A DNA stretch of 64,000 nucleotides, taken from the NCBI RefSeq assembly GCF_000424065.1, contig NZ_AUJE01000003.1, positions 62,001-126,000 of the forward strand, written 5' to 3'. Source of the DNA: Selenomonas ruminantium subsp. ruminantium ATCC 12561 (lineage in GTDB: Bacteria; Bacillota; Negativicutes; Selenomonadales; Selenomonadaceae). Each line of letters begins with the position of its first letter. Position 1 is the first letter of the stretch. The translations under genes and the position numbers were made by a program. The notes beneath the pieces are model-generated. The model did not search any database. It saw only the letters and a program-made list of their open reading frames with translations, and was not told where the DNA came from. Shown in pieces: positions 1 to 8,037 of the stretch.

Positions 1-53
1 CATTTGGATTTAAACATCTCAGCAACCAATTTTAAAGATACTGCCTTATTCAT
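1..53 (-). CDS. Start of an unidentified leftward gene (partial)
   Basis: An ATG at 53 opens a frame that stays open to the window edge (17 codons, beginning MNKAVSLKLVAEM). The only Shine-Dalgarno-like run, GGAG, lies about 13 bases upstream, which is further than usual. It lies directly after a macro-domain remnant, in the same orientation. The product cannot be recognised from so few residues; it may be a real gene or chance. Confidence 0.25.
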   Translation of the reverse strand, partial: MNKAVSLKLVAEMFKSK

Positions 54-63
54 AAACCATTAA

Positions 64-163
64 TAAGGCTCCGTCATACATCAGTTTTGTTGCTCATCGA
101 ACAATACCCACAAGATTTCTTCAAACGCCTGGGGCTGCTCCTTTATTACTTCGCTGTGTAAAG
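64..163 (-). pseudogene. C-terminal remnant of a macro-domain gene
   Basis: On the minus strand this stretch matches, nearly base for base, the 3' end of the macro gene at 8927-9442 ([16 protein letters not shown] against [16 protein letters not shown]). One base is missing after the FDE codons, so the frame breaks and a TGA follows. Homology stops abruptly near 163; no upstream half of the gene is present. It is a leftover of another copy of the module found at 9-10 kb. Confidence 0.6.
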
Positions 164-316
164 AAAACAGATTTTTCAGTAAATGAGAATCTCTTTTGAT
201 AAGCATTCTAAAATATCAGCAGGATTTAATCGCTTCTGCCTCGAAATTAGCTTTTAGTCGTCAAGTTATACCTGTAATGTAGATTTCCCCCCACATATAG
301 AATCGAGGAACAACCA

Positions 317-2125
317 ATGAGCAAATATAATGTAAATCAATATTCTGTAAATACTCTATTGGGCTTCATCGAAGGAGGCAACATCGCCATTCCTGAAATC
401 CAACGTCCTTTTGTCTGGAAGGCCAGCAAAGTGCGTGACCTGATAGATTCTCTATACAACGGCTACCCCACCGGTTACATCATAATCTGGCAAAACGGAA
501 ACGTGAAGCTTAAGGATGGCTCCAGTTCCGTAGGAAAGAAAATCCTCATCGATGGACAGCAACGTATCACAGCACTCATGGCAGCCATAGCCGGACAGAA
601 CATACTAACTGAAAATTACGAAGAAAAACCCATCCGCATTGCCTTCAACCCCATTGCAGGTGAGGATGAAGAACGATTTGCCGTACAGACCCCTGTCCAC
701 ATGAAGAGTCCCATGTGGATTGCAGATATTTCCGAAGTATTCAAGCCAGAATTTGACAGCTATGGCTTTATTGAAGAATTCACGGCGAAGAACCCCTCCG
801 TCTCGAAAAGTGAAGTCAATAAAGCAATCCTGAAACTACTCGGTATACAGAATTGCCAAATCGGAGCTATTGAGCTTATACCACAACTGGATATTAGTGA
901 AGTAACAGAAATCTTCGTGCGCATCAATTCCCAGGGGAAGCGGCTCAATGAAGCTGATTTCGCCATGTCTAAAATTGCTGCTGACGAAGGCTATGGTGGT
1001 AACCTACTCCGCAAAGCCATCGATTATTTCTGCCACCTCGCCGTAGAACCAGCATTCTACAGCAAACTGAAAACCGTGGATGCTGAGTTCATGCAGTCTC
1101 CCTACGGTGCCAAGATGAAATGGCTTAAGGACGATTACGATGACATCTACGACCCGGAATATAATGATATGCTGCGTGTTTCCTTCATGCACCAGTTCAA
1201 TCGTGGCAAACTGGGTGACTTGGTGAGTCTTCTCTCCGGCAGGGATTTCAAGGACCGCTCCTTTAAGGAGGAAATCGCAGAGAACAGCTTTAAGAAGCTG
1301 GCGAACGGCATACTGAATTTCATGAGCGAATACAACTTCAAGCAATTTGTACTAGCCATCAAGTCTGCCGGTTTCATCTCTTCCAAGCTAATAAACTCAA
1401 TGATGACACTAGATTTTGCATATACCCTTTTCCTCATCCTGCAGAACGGTGACGAGGTGGCAAAGACCGAAATCAAGCGATACATTCAGAAATGGTTCGT
1501 ACTCTCAGTCCTGACCGGGCGCTATATTTCCTCTCCAGAATCTCAGATGGACAGGGACTTGCGCGGTATCAAGGACAAGGGCTTTTTAATATTCTTCAAG
1601 GAAAATGAAGAATCTATGCTCTCTGATACCTTCTGGAACGTACGCCTCGTGCAGAGTATGGAGACTTCCTCCATCAGCAGCCCTTATTTCAATACTTACT
1701 TAGCAGCGCAAGTTTTCTTCGGTGATCATTCCTTGTTGTCCACCACCTCCAAAGTGGAGCACCTTATTACTGTAGCCGGGGATGTTCATCACATCTTCCC
1801 CAAGGAGTATCTGAAGCAAAACGGTTATAACGACAAATCACTTTATAACCAAGTGGCGAACTATACATATCTCGATACCACGGTCAACATTGCCGTGGGC
1901 AAAAAGGCCCCAAGCGATTATTTCAATCAAGCACTGTCACAATGTGGTACTGACAAGCTCACCTGCGGTACAATTGCAGAGGAATCCGTTTTCTGGGAAA
2001 ATCTGGATGCCAACTGTATCCCCCATAGAATTACCACAATGACCTCATCTGATTACCCTGAATTTTTGAAGGAACGCCGTGTGTTGATGGCCAAGAAGAT
2101 ACGTGATTATTATGAGAAACTGTGA
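317..2125 (+). CDS. DUF262/DUF1524-type (GmrSD-like) nuclease
   Basis: The N-terminus carries the DUF262 hallmarks: IPEIQRPFVW near residue 25 and IDGQQR at about 78-83, the ParB/sulfiredoxin-like fold thought to use a nucleotide. Near residue 490 is an HNH-type motif, VHHIFPKEY, as in DUF1524. This is the GmrS-GmrD fused architecture known in type IV restriction of modified DNA and in other anti-phage nucleases. The ATG is preceded by GAGGAA at a good distance. It is the only rightward gene in the first 20 kb and ends at a bidirectional terminator. A defence role is family inference; the DNA target cannot be told from sequence. A second, frameshifted family member lies at 14.6-15.8 kb. Confidence 0.85.
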   Translation: MSKYNVNQYSVNTLLGFIEGGNIAIPEIQRPFVWKASKVRDLIDSLYNGYPTGYIIIWQNGNVKLKDGSSSVGKKILIDGQQRITALMAAIAGQNILTENYEEKPIRIAFNPIAGEDEERFAVQTPVHMKSPMWIADISEVFKPEFDSYGFIEEFTAKNPSVSKSEVNKAILKLLGIQNCQIGAIELIPQLDISEVTEIFVRINSQGKRLNEADFAMSKIAADEGYGGNLLRKAIDYFCHLAVEPAFYSKLKTVDAEFMQSPYGAKMKWLKDDYDDIYDPEYNDMLRVSFMHQFNRGKLGDLVSLLSGRDFKDRSFKEEIAENSFKKLANGILNFMSEYNFKQFVLAIKSAGFISSKLINSMMTLDFAYTLFLILQNGDEVAKTEIKRYIQKWFVLSVLTGRYISSPESQMDRDLRGIKDKGFLIFFKENEESMLSDTFWNVRLVQSMETSSISSPYFNTYLAAQVFFGDHSLLSTTSKVEHLITVAGDVHHIFPKEYLKQNGYNDKSLYNQVANYTYLDTTVNIAVGKKAPSDYFNQALSQCGTDKLTCGTIAEESVFWENLDANCIPHRITTMTSSDYPEFLKERRVLMAKKIRDYYEKL

Positions 2126-2184
2126 GTTACCATAAACAGGCTCAGACATACCTGCTCGTCCCCAGCATACCCCATTAATACAAA

Positions 2185-2225
2185 AAGGCCTCGAAGTCGC
2201 TCATTTTATAAGGCTTCGAGGCCTT
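2185..2225. terminator. Bidirectional rho-independent terminator
   Basis: A 12-bp perfect stem (AAGGCCTCGAAG / CTTCGAGGCCTT) with a 17-base loop has A-rich sequence on its left and TTTC on its right. It sits between the convergent DUF262 gene and the leftward deoxyribosyltransferase gene, so it can serve both. Confidence 0.8.
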
Positions 2226-2314
2226 TCTATGCATTGCTCCTCTCCGGAAAACTTCATATTTCATTTGTCTATTCACTTATATCCGTCTGCACCGGCACTT
2301 CCAATCCGCTCTGC

Positions 2315-2740
2315 TTATATACTTTTAACACACGTAAGCGCCTCATCAAGTCCTCTCGCCAATGCCAATATCTCATTTTCATCAGCATATCTGTGGATGT
2401 GGAACCGTTCATTCCCCGATAGTATAGCCGAGAGCTGCGTCTCCTGGGTACGATAGAAAATATGTACTTCCTTGCCATGGGATTCAGCGTAAGCGAGCTC
2501 ATAGCCTACTCCCAAAGACACCTGGGTACATTCTGCCATTACTACATCACATTCCCGCAACCAGGCTGTGTCCTGTTCATAGATGGCCTTATCCCCCTTG
2601 TCCTCAACGGTAGACAGACTCAGGTCGCCCACATGCTCAGTAAGCACCTGGTGTCTCTCCTTTAAGACCGCTATAACCTTGCGGTAGAGCTCTGCGTCCT
2701 GCCGCCCCCCACGGATGGAGCCTGCAAAATACACCTTCAT
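2315..2740 (-). CDS. Nucleoside 2-deoxyribosyltransferase-like protein (copy 1)
   Basis: This 141-residue protein has the Rossmann-like NDT fold signature: MKVYFAGSIRGG at the start, D65 and E70 in ECDVVMAECTQ, and SLGVGYELAYAE with E81 at the position of the family's catalytic glutamate. Family members cleave the N-glycosidic bond of deoxynucleosides or related nucleotides (compare Rcl/DNPH1). It ends a leftward run of nucleotide-handling genes. A close copy lies at 18346-18744, and a 15-codon stub of the same start lies at 3867-3914. The C-terminus (residues 128-141) differs from copy 2. The substrate is not predictable. Confidence 0.8.
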   Translation of the reverse strand: MKVYFAGSIRGGRQDAELYRKVIAVLKERHQVLTEHVGDLSLSTVEDKGDKAIYEQDTAWLRECDVVMAECTQVSLGVGYELAYAESHGKEVHIFYRTQETQLSAILSGNERFHIHRYADENEILALARGLDEALTCVKSI

Positions 2741-2839
2741 ATTATGAGCCTCATTTCTTCTTCAAATCCAGCAGCACCTCATCGACAGATTAACACAGCA
2801 AACACTCCACATTGTAATAACAATGTCACTTTGGCGTAA

Positions 2840-3370
2840 TCAGTGACGCCTTGATGCAAACCTACCACCAGCCTGCATCATAACCCGCTCTATAATTTCT
2901 TTGACGGAAGTGCGGCGTTGATGCTTTAGTGACTGTTCCATCAAAAATAGCACGTGTTCATTAGACACATGACACATGTACTGCTGTTTTCCCATACCCT
3001 TGCGATTGAAGGCACTATTCTGTGTCCAATGCTCTGCTAGCCACGACTTACACGTACGCATATCGAGTGGCACATCGAAGTCAACGTAGTCTACATCCAC
3101 GCGATAGCCATCATTATCCCAATCCACATCCGTCTTAGCATCTTTCAGCGCCCGCGGCTGTTGTGATTCATAACAATCAGAAGTGGCTATTCCTACCGCC
3201 TGAATAGCTGTGCTAGCATGATGGATGATGAAATCACCCTTACGTATCTCCGTCATGATTTTATATCCTTGATTCTCACAACCTCTTTTATCACGTTGTG
3301 GCGACCATACATAGCCACCGTCATGTTCATGCTGGTACGTCTGATTTTGATATACATAAAATATGGACAT
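2840..3370 (-). CDS. EVE-like domain protein
   Basis: The 176-residue protein reads GDFIIHHASTAIQAVGIATSD around residues 45-65, a pattern typical of EVE/PUA-like modules that recognise modified bases and often accompany restriction or toxin genes. The ATG follows GAGGTGATAAC. It lies between the Nudix gene and NDT copy 1, apparently inserted with the Nudix gene into an ancestral ATPase-NDT pair (see the stub at 3867-3914). The C-terminal third has no recognised motif. Function beyond base recognition is unknown. Confidence 0.55.
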   Translation of the reverse strand: MSIFYVYQNQTYQHEHDGGYVWSPQRDKRGCENQGYKIMTEIRKGDFIIHHASTAIQAVGIATSDCYESQQPRALKDAKTDVDWDNDGYRVDVDYVDFDVPLDMRTCKSWLAEHWTQNSAFNRKGMGKQQYMCHVSNEHVLFLMEQSLKHQRRTSVKEIIERVMMQAGGRFASRRH

Positions 3371-3420
3371 TTAGTTATCACCTCTAAAAATATATCGCTG
3401 ACTATAACGCCAGTAATTCG

Positions 3421-3819
3421 TCATGATTGATAATCCAATCTCTTCGCAACTTTCTCCACTAGCTCCACATCTGCTGGCAACCACTGTATAGTTTGGATAC
3501 TCTTCTTATCTAACCACATAACAGCATCATGCTCTAGGAGCTTAAATTTTCCTTCTTTTACCTTTGCCCAGAAGCAGTGCATCTTGAGATGAAAGTTTGG
3601 GTAATCGTACTCAACGGTTCCAATCTTTTCACCGACTTCAATCATCGTTTCCATTTCTTCTTGAATTTCGCGCACAATCGCTTCCTCAAGCGATTCTCCA
3701 GGCTCAACTTTCCCCCCTGGAAATTCCCAACCGCCCTTAAATTCACCATAGCCCCGCTGTGCAGCCAATACCTTGCCATCTTTATATATTGCAGCGGCAA
3801 CGACTTCTATACTTTTCAT
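3421..3819 (-). CDS. Nudix hydrolase, MutT/CTP-pyrophosphohydrolase type
   Basis: A full Nudix box runs from G36 to E55 (GGKVEPGESLEEAIVREIQEE), giving G-x5-E-x7-RE-x2-EE, the Mg-binding loop that hydrolyses nucleoside diphosphates linked to X. The short 132-residue length and WEFPGGKVE context resemble MutT/NudG-like (d)NTP pyrophosphatases rather than ADP-ribose pyrophosphatases. The ATG at 3819 is preceded by GGAG; an in-frame TTG just upstream is a poorer start. It fits the nucleotide-sanitising or NAD-related theme of the locus. Confidence 0.88.
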   Translation of the reverse strand: MKSIEVVAAAIYKDGKVLAAQRGYGEFKGGWEFPGGKVEPGESLEEAIVREIQEEMETMIEVGEKIGTVEYDYPNFHLKMHCFWAKVKEGKFKLLEHDAVMWLDKKSIQTIQWLPADVELVEKVAKRLDYQS

Positions 3820-3866
3820 CAACTCGTATCTCCATCGCCTAAAACTTAAACTTCTAATAAAGGAGC

Positions 3867-3914
3867 TTATTTCAACACCACATCACGGATGGAGCCAGCA
3901 AAATATACCTTCAT
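3867..3914 (-). pseudogene. 15-codon stub of a deoxyribosyltransferase-like gene
   Basis: The frame MKVYFAGSIRDVVLK then stop repeats the first ten residues of both NDT copies exactly. It sits directly downstream of ATPase copy 1, just where an intact NDT gene follows ATPase copy 3. It marks the breakpoint where the Nudix and EVE genes were inserted, or where NDT was duplicated and cut. Confidence 0.75.
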
Positions 3915-3924
3915 TGCCCGCACC

Positions 3925-4437
3925 TCACTTCATCTTCAAGTCCAGCAGTACCTTGTCTGTCTCCCAAGGAGATATGACCGTATAGCTAATCCCAGCCCCC
4001 TCCAGAACTGTCTTGATTTCCTCGTCCTTCACCTTTGCCCGTTCCAGATTGGTCTCCTTGCGCCCATCGATGCTGATAAACTCGTCATTGCGCCGCAGAA
4101 GGTACTCCACGTTGTCAAACTTGGCGTGTTCATGCATCACCAGCTGGTCAAAAAGCTCATCCGGCTTGTTGTTGTAGATGATGTTCAGCGGCAGAGGCGA
4201 GTCGCAAACCGCATACTTTACGCCGTACCGTTCCAGCGTTTTCAGCCGATGTACCTGCTCGGCAAAAAGATACAGTTGGTCTTGCACAATGTCCGTAGCG
4301 TTCTGATACCAGAGCCACTTAGCGTATTCGCCCACCAGTTCCGTCTTATGCCCCTTGCGCTTCAGCTTCGAAAATATGTCAGCGGCGATGGTACTCTTGC
4401 CAATGCCAGCGCCGCCATAAAAATTCAGTACCTTCAA
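3925..4437 (-). CDS. NadR-like P-loop ATPase/kinase (copy 1)
   Basis: The 170-residue protein starts with a Walker A motif at residues 8-15 (GGAGIGKS) and continues with VGEYAKWLWY and CDSPLPLNIIY segments, as in the AAA_28/NadR ribosylnicotinamide-kinase family. The start is taken as TTG at 4437 because GGGAG sits eight bases upstream; the same TTG and spacing recur in all three copies. A nucleoside or NAD-precursor kinase role is plausible from the family and neighbours but unproven. It follows the terminator of the VWA gene and so probably has its own promoter. Confidence 0.7.
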   Translation of the reverse strand: MKVLNFYGGAGIGKSTIAADIFSKLKRKGHKTELVGEYAKWLWYQNATDIVQDQLYLFAEQVHRLKTLERYGVKYAVCDSPLPLNIIYNNKPDELFDQLVMHEHAKFDNVEYLLRRNDEFISIDGRKETNLERAKVKDEEIKTVLEGAGISYTVISPWETDKVLLDLKMK

Positions 4438-4521
4438 TGTAAATCTCCCGTTCGTTCCTATAATTTTCAATATCCATTATACACCAGAGAGGGGCTGTTC
4501 TCTAGCAAAACCGAACAAAAA

Positions 4522-4548
4522 GACTGCCCAGCCATCTGCCGAGCAGCC
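4522..4548 (-). terminator. Terminator after VWA gene copy 1
   Basis: On the minus strand a GGCTGCTCGGC / GGCTGGGCAGTC hairpin (with G-U pairs) is followed by TTTTTG. It lies just downstream of the VWA stop codon and corresponds in position to the cleaner hairpin at 11773-11799. Confidence 0.6.
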
Positions 4549-4560
4549 TCATAGTCGCTT

Positions 4561-5217
4561 TTATTTTCTGCCGCCACGCCGCTTTACATCCTCATCAATC
4601 TTACGCATCCAACAAGGTGCCAGTGGCTCAGAGAAGTTACGCACATGGTGGATAGCTTCCTCTAGTACTTCATAGTTGAGAGCCGTCCCTTCCGCATCAC
4701 ACTGGTAGGTAGCCGCCCTGTCAGCATGGATGCCGATATTCCCTGCAGCTGCTATGGCATCCATATTGGCCCCCAGGAACAGAAACTCCCAACCGTACTT
4801 CTCCTTCTGCCGCTCCACCATCTTCTTGACCTTCTTGTAAGTATACCGCCGACTGGCATTTTCCATGCCATCGGTGGTGATGATGAACAGCGTCTTCTCC
4901 GGCCTATCCTCATCACGAGCATACTTGTGAATGTTACCAATATGGTGAATAGCACCACCTACGGCATCCAGCAGTGCCGTGCAACCACGGACAAAGTAGG
5001 TATCTTCCGTCAGCTTTGCTACCTTTTCCATCGGCACCCTGTCGTGGATGACATCGCAGGTATCATCAAACAACACTGTGGAAACAATAGCCTCTCCCGG
5101 CTCATTCCTCTGCTTCTTGATGAGCGAGTTGAATCCGCCGATGGTATCAGCCTCCAAGCCACTCATGGAGCCACTCCTATCCAGAATGAACACGATTTCT
5201 GTTAAGCCTTTCTTCAT
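4561..5217 (-). CDS. Von Willebrand factor A domain protein (copy 1, intact)
   Basis: The VWA fold is shown by the MIDAS motif DRSGS at residues 13-17 directly after the first strand (IVFIL), by the conserved threonine region RGCTALLDAVGGA, and by the IITTDGMENAS segment that completes the metal site. There is no signal peptide or membrane segment, so the 218-residue protein is cytoplasmic and consists of little more than the VWA domain. Such proteins usually bind a partner through the metal site. Translation starts four bases after a perfect inverted repeat that contains the ribosome binding site. A frameshifted copy lies at 11817-12472. Confidence 0.88.
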   Translation of the reverse strand: MKKGLTEIVFILDRSGSMSGLEADTIGGFNSLIKKQRNEPGEAIVSTVLFDDTCDVIHDRVPMEKVAKLTEDTYFVRGCTALLDAVGGAIHHIGNIHKYARDEDRPEKTLFIITTDGMENASRRYTYKKVKKMVERQKEKYGWEFLFLGANMDAIAAAGNIGIHADRAATYQCDAEGTALNYEVLEEAIHHVRNFSEPLAPCWMRKIDEDVKRRGGRK

Positions 5218-5220
5218 TGA

Positions 5221-5273
5221 AAACGCCCCCTTATCTTTGATAGTTTTATTCTACCTAAGATAAGGGGGCGTTT
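5221..5273 (-). promoter_or_regulatory. Perfect 17-bp inverted repeat covering the VWA ribosome binding site
   Basis: The arms at 5221-5237 and 5257-5273 are exact reverse complements (core CCCCCTTATCTT / AAGATAAGGGGG) around a 19-base loop. The arm nearest the gene contains the GGGGG that serves as Shine-Dalgarno for the ATG at 5217. As RNA the hairpin would hide the site; as DNA it could be an operator. The same element with the same loop precedes VWA copy 2 (12476-12528). There is no U-tract, so a simple terminator is unlikely. Confidence 0.7.
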
Positions 5274-5274
5274 G

Positions 5275-5291
5275 GTCGCCTGTCATGCGAC
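5275..5291. promoter_or_regulatory. GTCGC-N7-GCGAC dyad motif, copy 1
   Basis: A 5-bp dyad separated by seven bases (CTGTCAT). It lies between the ADP-ribosylglycohydrolase stop and the VWA inverted repeat. Two further copies occur at 6288-6304 and 12530-12546, each just downstream of one gene and upstream of the next. It is probably a regulator site or a small RNA stem. Confidence 0.5.
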
Positions 5292-5302
5292 ATTTCGAGA
5301 TG

Positions 5303-6232
5303 TCATGCTTGATGATTGCTGCGGAGATATTCGTTCACACCAGTAAACATTGTGTGGAATGCCTTACGGCCGCCATTCTTTGCCTCAATGTACTGCCTCC
5401 ACCGCCGCAGCACATCCTTTAGCGGATCGTCCAGATAAGAATATGCTTTATCCTTAATCCAGTCTGGAATACCATAGGCTGCTTCCGCAATACTTCCGGT
5501 GATGGCTGCCAGCGTATCGCTGTCACCACCAAGGGATATGGCATTGCGTATAGCATCCTCGAAGTCCGTACTTTCCAAGAATGTGATTATGGCCTGTGGC
5601 ACTGTATCCTGACAGGTTTCATTGAACTTATAGTCAGGGCGAATCTCCTCCAATGTGCGTGACAAATTGTAGCCGTACTCCTTCTCGATATGTTCCTTGA
5701 CACGCCTTTTGCATTCTTCTGTGTCATCATTGATGGGCTTTCCATAATCGATATAATATCCACCAAAGTTAAAGCGGTTCATGAATATTGCATCGGCAGT
5801 TGCCATAGCTCCTTTTATACCCTCCGGATGGTTATGGGTAACCTCCGCAGACAGTCTTGCTACGGCTCTGCCATTTGACGGCCACATTCCCGTCCTGGCA
5901 CAGAAACCGCAATCCATGACCCAGGCACAGGGAGAAACACGCATGGCTGAACCATTGCCAAAGCTGTTATACGGCTCACGTTTTTCTGAAAACAGCCATG
6001 CTCCAAACCTGCCACCATAGCCAGCATCCGGGTACATCCTGCCATATTTCTTCATGGCATCGATAAAGTCATCTTTCTCACCGCCGTTCATGACTGCTTC
6101 AGCTACAGCACAGGTCATAACAGTATCATCGGTAAAGAAACAGTCATCCCGGAACAGTGGAAATTCCTTCGTCTTGATATTGTTCCACTCATAGACAGAA
6201 CCTACGATATCGCCAACAATTGCACCTAACAT
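5303..6232 (-). CDS. ADP-ribosylglycohydrolase (DraG/ARH family)
   Basis: The protein shows the family's di-metal signature: GAIVGDIVGS at residues 3-12, FTDDTVMT with D35-D36-T37, HNHPEGIKGA in the middle and GGDSDTLAAI near residue 236. Enzymes of this family remove ADP-ribose from modified proteins, nucleic acids or small molecules. The start at 6232 is chosen because AAAGGAG lies about ten bases upstream; GTG at 6241 is less well placed. It follows macro-fusion copy 1 in the same direction, with only a dyad motif and about 80 bases between them, suggesting a joint ADP-ribose reversal function. Confidence 0.92.
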   Translation of the reverse strand: MLGAIVGDIVGSVYEWNNIKTKEFPLFRDDCFFTDDTVMTCAVAEAVMNGGEKDDFIDAMKKYGRMYPDAGYGGRFGAWLFSEKREPYNSFGNGSAMRVSPCAWVMDCGFCARTGMWPSNGRAVARLSAEVTHNHPEGIKGAMATADAIFMNRFNFGGYYIDYGKPINDDTEECKRRVKEHIEKEYGYNLSRTLEEIRPDYKFNETCQDTVPQAIITFLESTDFEDAIRNAISLGGDSDTLAAITGSIAEAAYGIPDWIKDKAYSYLDDPLKDVLRRWRQYIEAKNGGRKAFHTMFTGVNEYLRSNHQA

Positions 6233-6287
6233 TTCGACCACTCCTTTCCTTGATGATTCTATTCTAGCAGAAGCATCTGCTGGTGCG

Positions 6288-6304
6288 GTCGCTTGTCATG
6301 CGAC
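6288..6304. promoter_or_regulatory. GTCGC-N7-GCGAC dyad motif, copy 2
   Basis: Same dyad as at 5275-5291 with spacer TTGTCAT. It lies in the short gap between the macro-fusion gene (stop at 6312) and the start of the ADP-ribosylglycohydrolase gene. Confidence 0.5.
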
Positions 6305-6311
6305 AATTTCA

Positions 6312-7382
6312 TCATCCCAAAAGAGGCTGCTGGAATGCAAACAGAGTTTCGTTGATAGTGAAGATGTCATACTTCTGCCGCTGGATAAAATACTCCACGA
6401 TTATATCCGCCTTACTACTGCGGGACAGGGCATAGCCTGCCCGTCCGATAAAGTCTTTAGTTTCATCCAGATTCAACTGCAGCGCTATCGCAAAAGCTAT
6501 AGCCGTGGCCTTGCTTGGCTTGTAGGCAGGGTTGTTGCGGATTTTAGAGAATAGCTTGCGATCAACATTGGCTCGCTTATAGACCTCTGGATCTGTCTTG
6601 CCTTTGGCATCGATAAGCCGCAGTAACGCCTCTGAGAAAGTATCGTCTACTTCCTTCAGCAAATCCTCCAAAGAACGTTCCGTGGGCTTACTCATCCACT
6701 TAGGGATATCGATAAATGCGTCTTCATCCGGGTGCTGCCCTGGTGTCTCAAAAGCCGGAAGTCCATCCCTTATATCATGTGGCGCTTGTCCTGCCGCTTC
6801 AAAATTCCTGCGCCTTTCCCGCAAATCCCCACGATATTCTTCATCCAGTAGCTCTTCGATATATCTCTCATCAATAAAGCTCTGCACGTCCTCGAACAGG
6901 CTGCTGGAAATCTTGAAAGCCTTCTGATCAAACACCACCAGATAGACATCCATATCATGATCAGCCAGGAACTCCCGGATGGCCTGAGTTGCCACAGCTA
7001 TGGCAATCTCAGATGGGCAGCCGAACACACCTGCCGAGATAAGCGGAAAGGCCACGGAGGAGCACTTGTTCTCCGCTGCCAGCTTTAGTGAATTTGCATA
7101 GCAATCAGCCAACAGTTCCCTCTCACCATGTTTCCCGTCCTGCCACACCGGCCCTACCGTATGGATAACAAATCTGGCATGCAGCTTATAAGCCAGAGTG
7201 ATTTCTGCTTTGCCTGTAGCAATGTCACCAATTTTCTCCCGTGCTGCCAGCAACTCTGCTCCGGCGGCCTTGTGTATGGCCCTATCAACACCGCCTCCCA
7301 CTATTGGGCGAGGATTAGCAGTATTGACGATGGCATCCACTTGCATCTTCGTTATATCATTTCTGACAATCTCTAATGGCAT
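6312..7382 (-). CDS. Macro domain fused to a C-terminal helical (HTH-like) domain, copy 1
   Basis: Residues 1-170 form a macro domain: DAIVNTANPRPIVGGGVDRA is the ADP-ribose loop, followed by VIHTVGPVW and the phosphate loop ISAGVFGCPSE. After a polar linker, residues 240-356 are helical (SEALLRLIDAKGKTD, DRKLFSKIRNNPAYKPSK), resembling an XRE-like or regulator domain. The macro fold binds or hydrolyses ADP-ribose derivatives; the second domain may couple this to DNA or a partner. The ATG at 7382 follows GGGGAGTGAGG. A paralogue lies at 13542-14573 with a diverged linker. Confidence 0.85.
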   Translation of the reverse strand: MPLEIVRNDITKMQVDAIVNTANPRPIVGGGVDRAIHKAAGAELLAAREKIGDIATGKAEITLAYKLHARFVIHTVGPVWQDGKHGERELLADCYANSLKLAAENKCSSVAFPLISAGVFGCPSEIAIAVATQAIREFLADHDMDVYLVVFDQKAFKISSSLFEDVQSFIDERYIEELLDEEYRGDLRERRRNFEAAGQAPHDIRDGLPAFETPGQHPDEDAFIDIPKWMSKPTERSLEDLLKEVDDTFSEALLRLIDAKGKTDPEVYKRANVDRKLFSKIRNNPAYKPSKATAIAFAIALQLNLDETKDFIGRAGYALSRSSKADIIVEYFIQRQKYDIFTINETLFAFQQPLLG

Positions 7383-7420
7383 AGCTTGCCTCACTCCCCT
7401 AACTCCACGTATTAATCGTC

Positions 7421-8026
7421 CTAATTGTCAAATGCATTTTCTTCCTTTTGCATGTTCCCAATCAAAAGAATTCCATATATGCAGTTTACCAGCTTCATAC
7501 AATCCAATGCTGTAAAATCTCTGGTAGAACGACCATGCATTACCCAATGTCTATTCAAATTTCGAGGTTCATCTTGTGAAAAATGTATACTTTCAGATAA
7601 GGATTCTATTGTCGCGCCAAAAGTCATATATAAAATCAAAACAGAAAACTCATCATCATTTAAAGGAACATCTTCATTAATACTTTCAAAAATTTGCTTT
7701 GATCTTTCTTTCATTCCTGTTGCTAAATTTCCGCTATATCTGGTTAGCAGACCGTCTATAATGGAAAACATAGCAACAATTGATATGTCGTAATCTTCTC
7801 TATGATAAGCTGAAATCGCCTGTTCAAAAATCCGCTGATGATTATGTAATAGTTTACAACTAATGCACTCTTTTATTGTATTGTTTATCTTGGCATTATC
7901 GTTCGATGTTTCAAAATTATATAAAACTTTATCTATTTCATCATTAATAAGAATGTTGTCTATCTGCTCATTTGTAAGTGGCATCCAATGTACATATTGA
8001 TTTTTCTTAAGTTTATCAATAGCCAT
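7421..8026 (-). CDS. Unknown AT-rich helical protein with Rx4H motif
   Basis: I do not recognise the family. The 201-residue protein is largely helical and ends with LNRHWVMHGRS, an arginine-x4-histidine pattern like that of HEPN RNases, preceded by a conserved-looking helical core (MFSIIDGLLTRYSG). Its base composition is visibly more AT-rich than its neighbours. It follows the small gene at 8038-8277 with 11 bases between, probably in one operon. HEPN nuclease is only a suggestion. Confidence 0.6.
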   Translation of the reverse strand: MAIDKLKKNQYVHWMPLTNEQIDNILINDEIDKVLYNFETSNDNAKINNTIKECISCKLLHNHQRIFEQAISAYHREDYDISIVAMFSIIDGLLTRYSGNLATGMKERSKQIFESINEDVPLNDDEFSVLILYMTFGATIESLSESIHFSQDEPRNLNRHWVMHGRSTRDFTALDCMKLVNCIYGILLIGNMQKEENAFDN

Positions 8027-8037
8027 TAAAGGGCGAG

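Noticed and set aside
3889-4554. Rightward open frame of 221 codons
   Set aside because: Antisense to the NadR-like ATPase gene, which has a Walker A motif, paralogues and a ribosome binding site.
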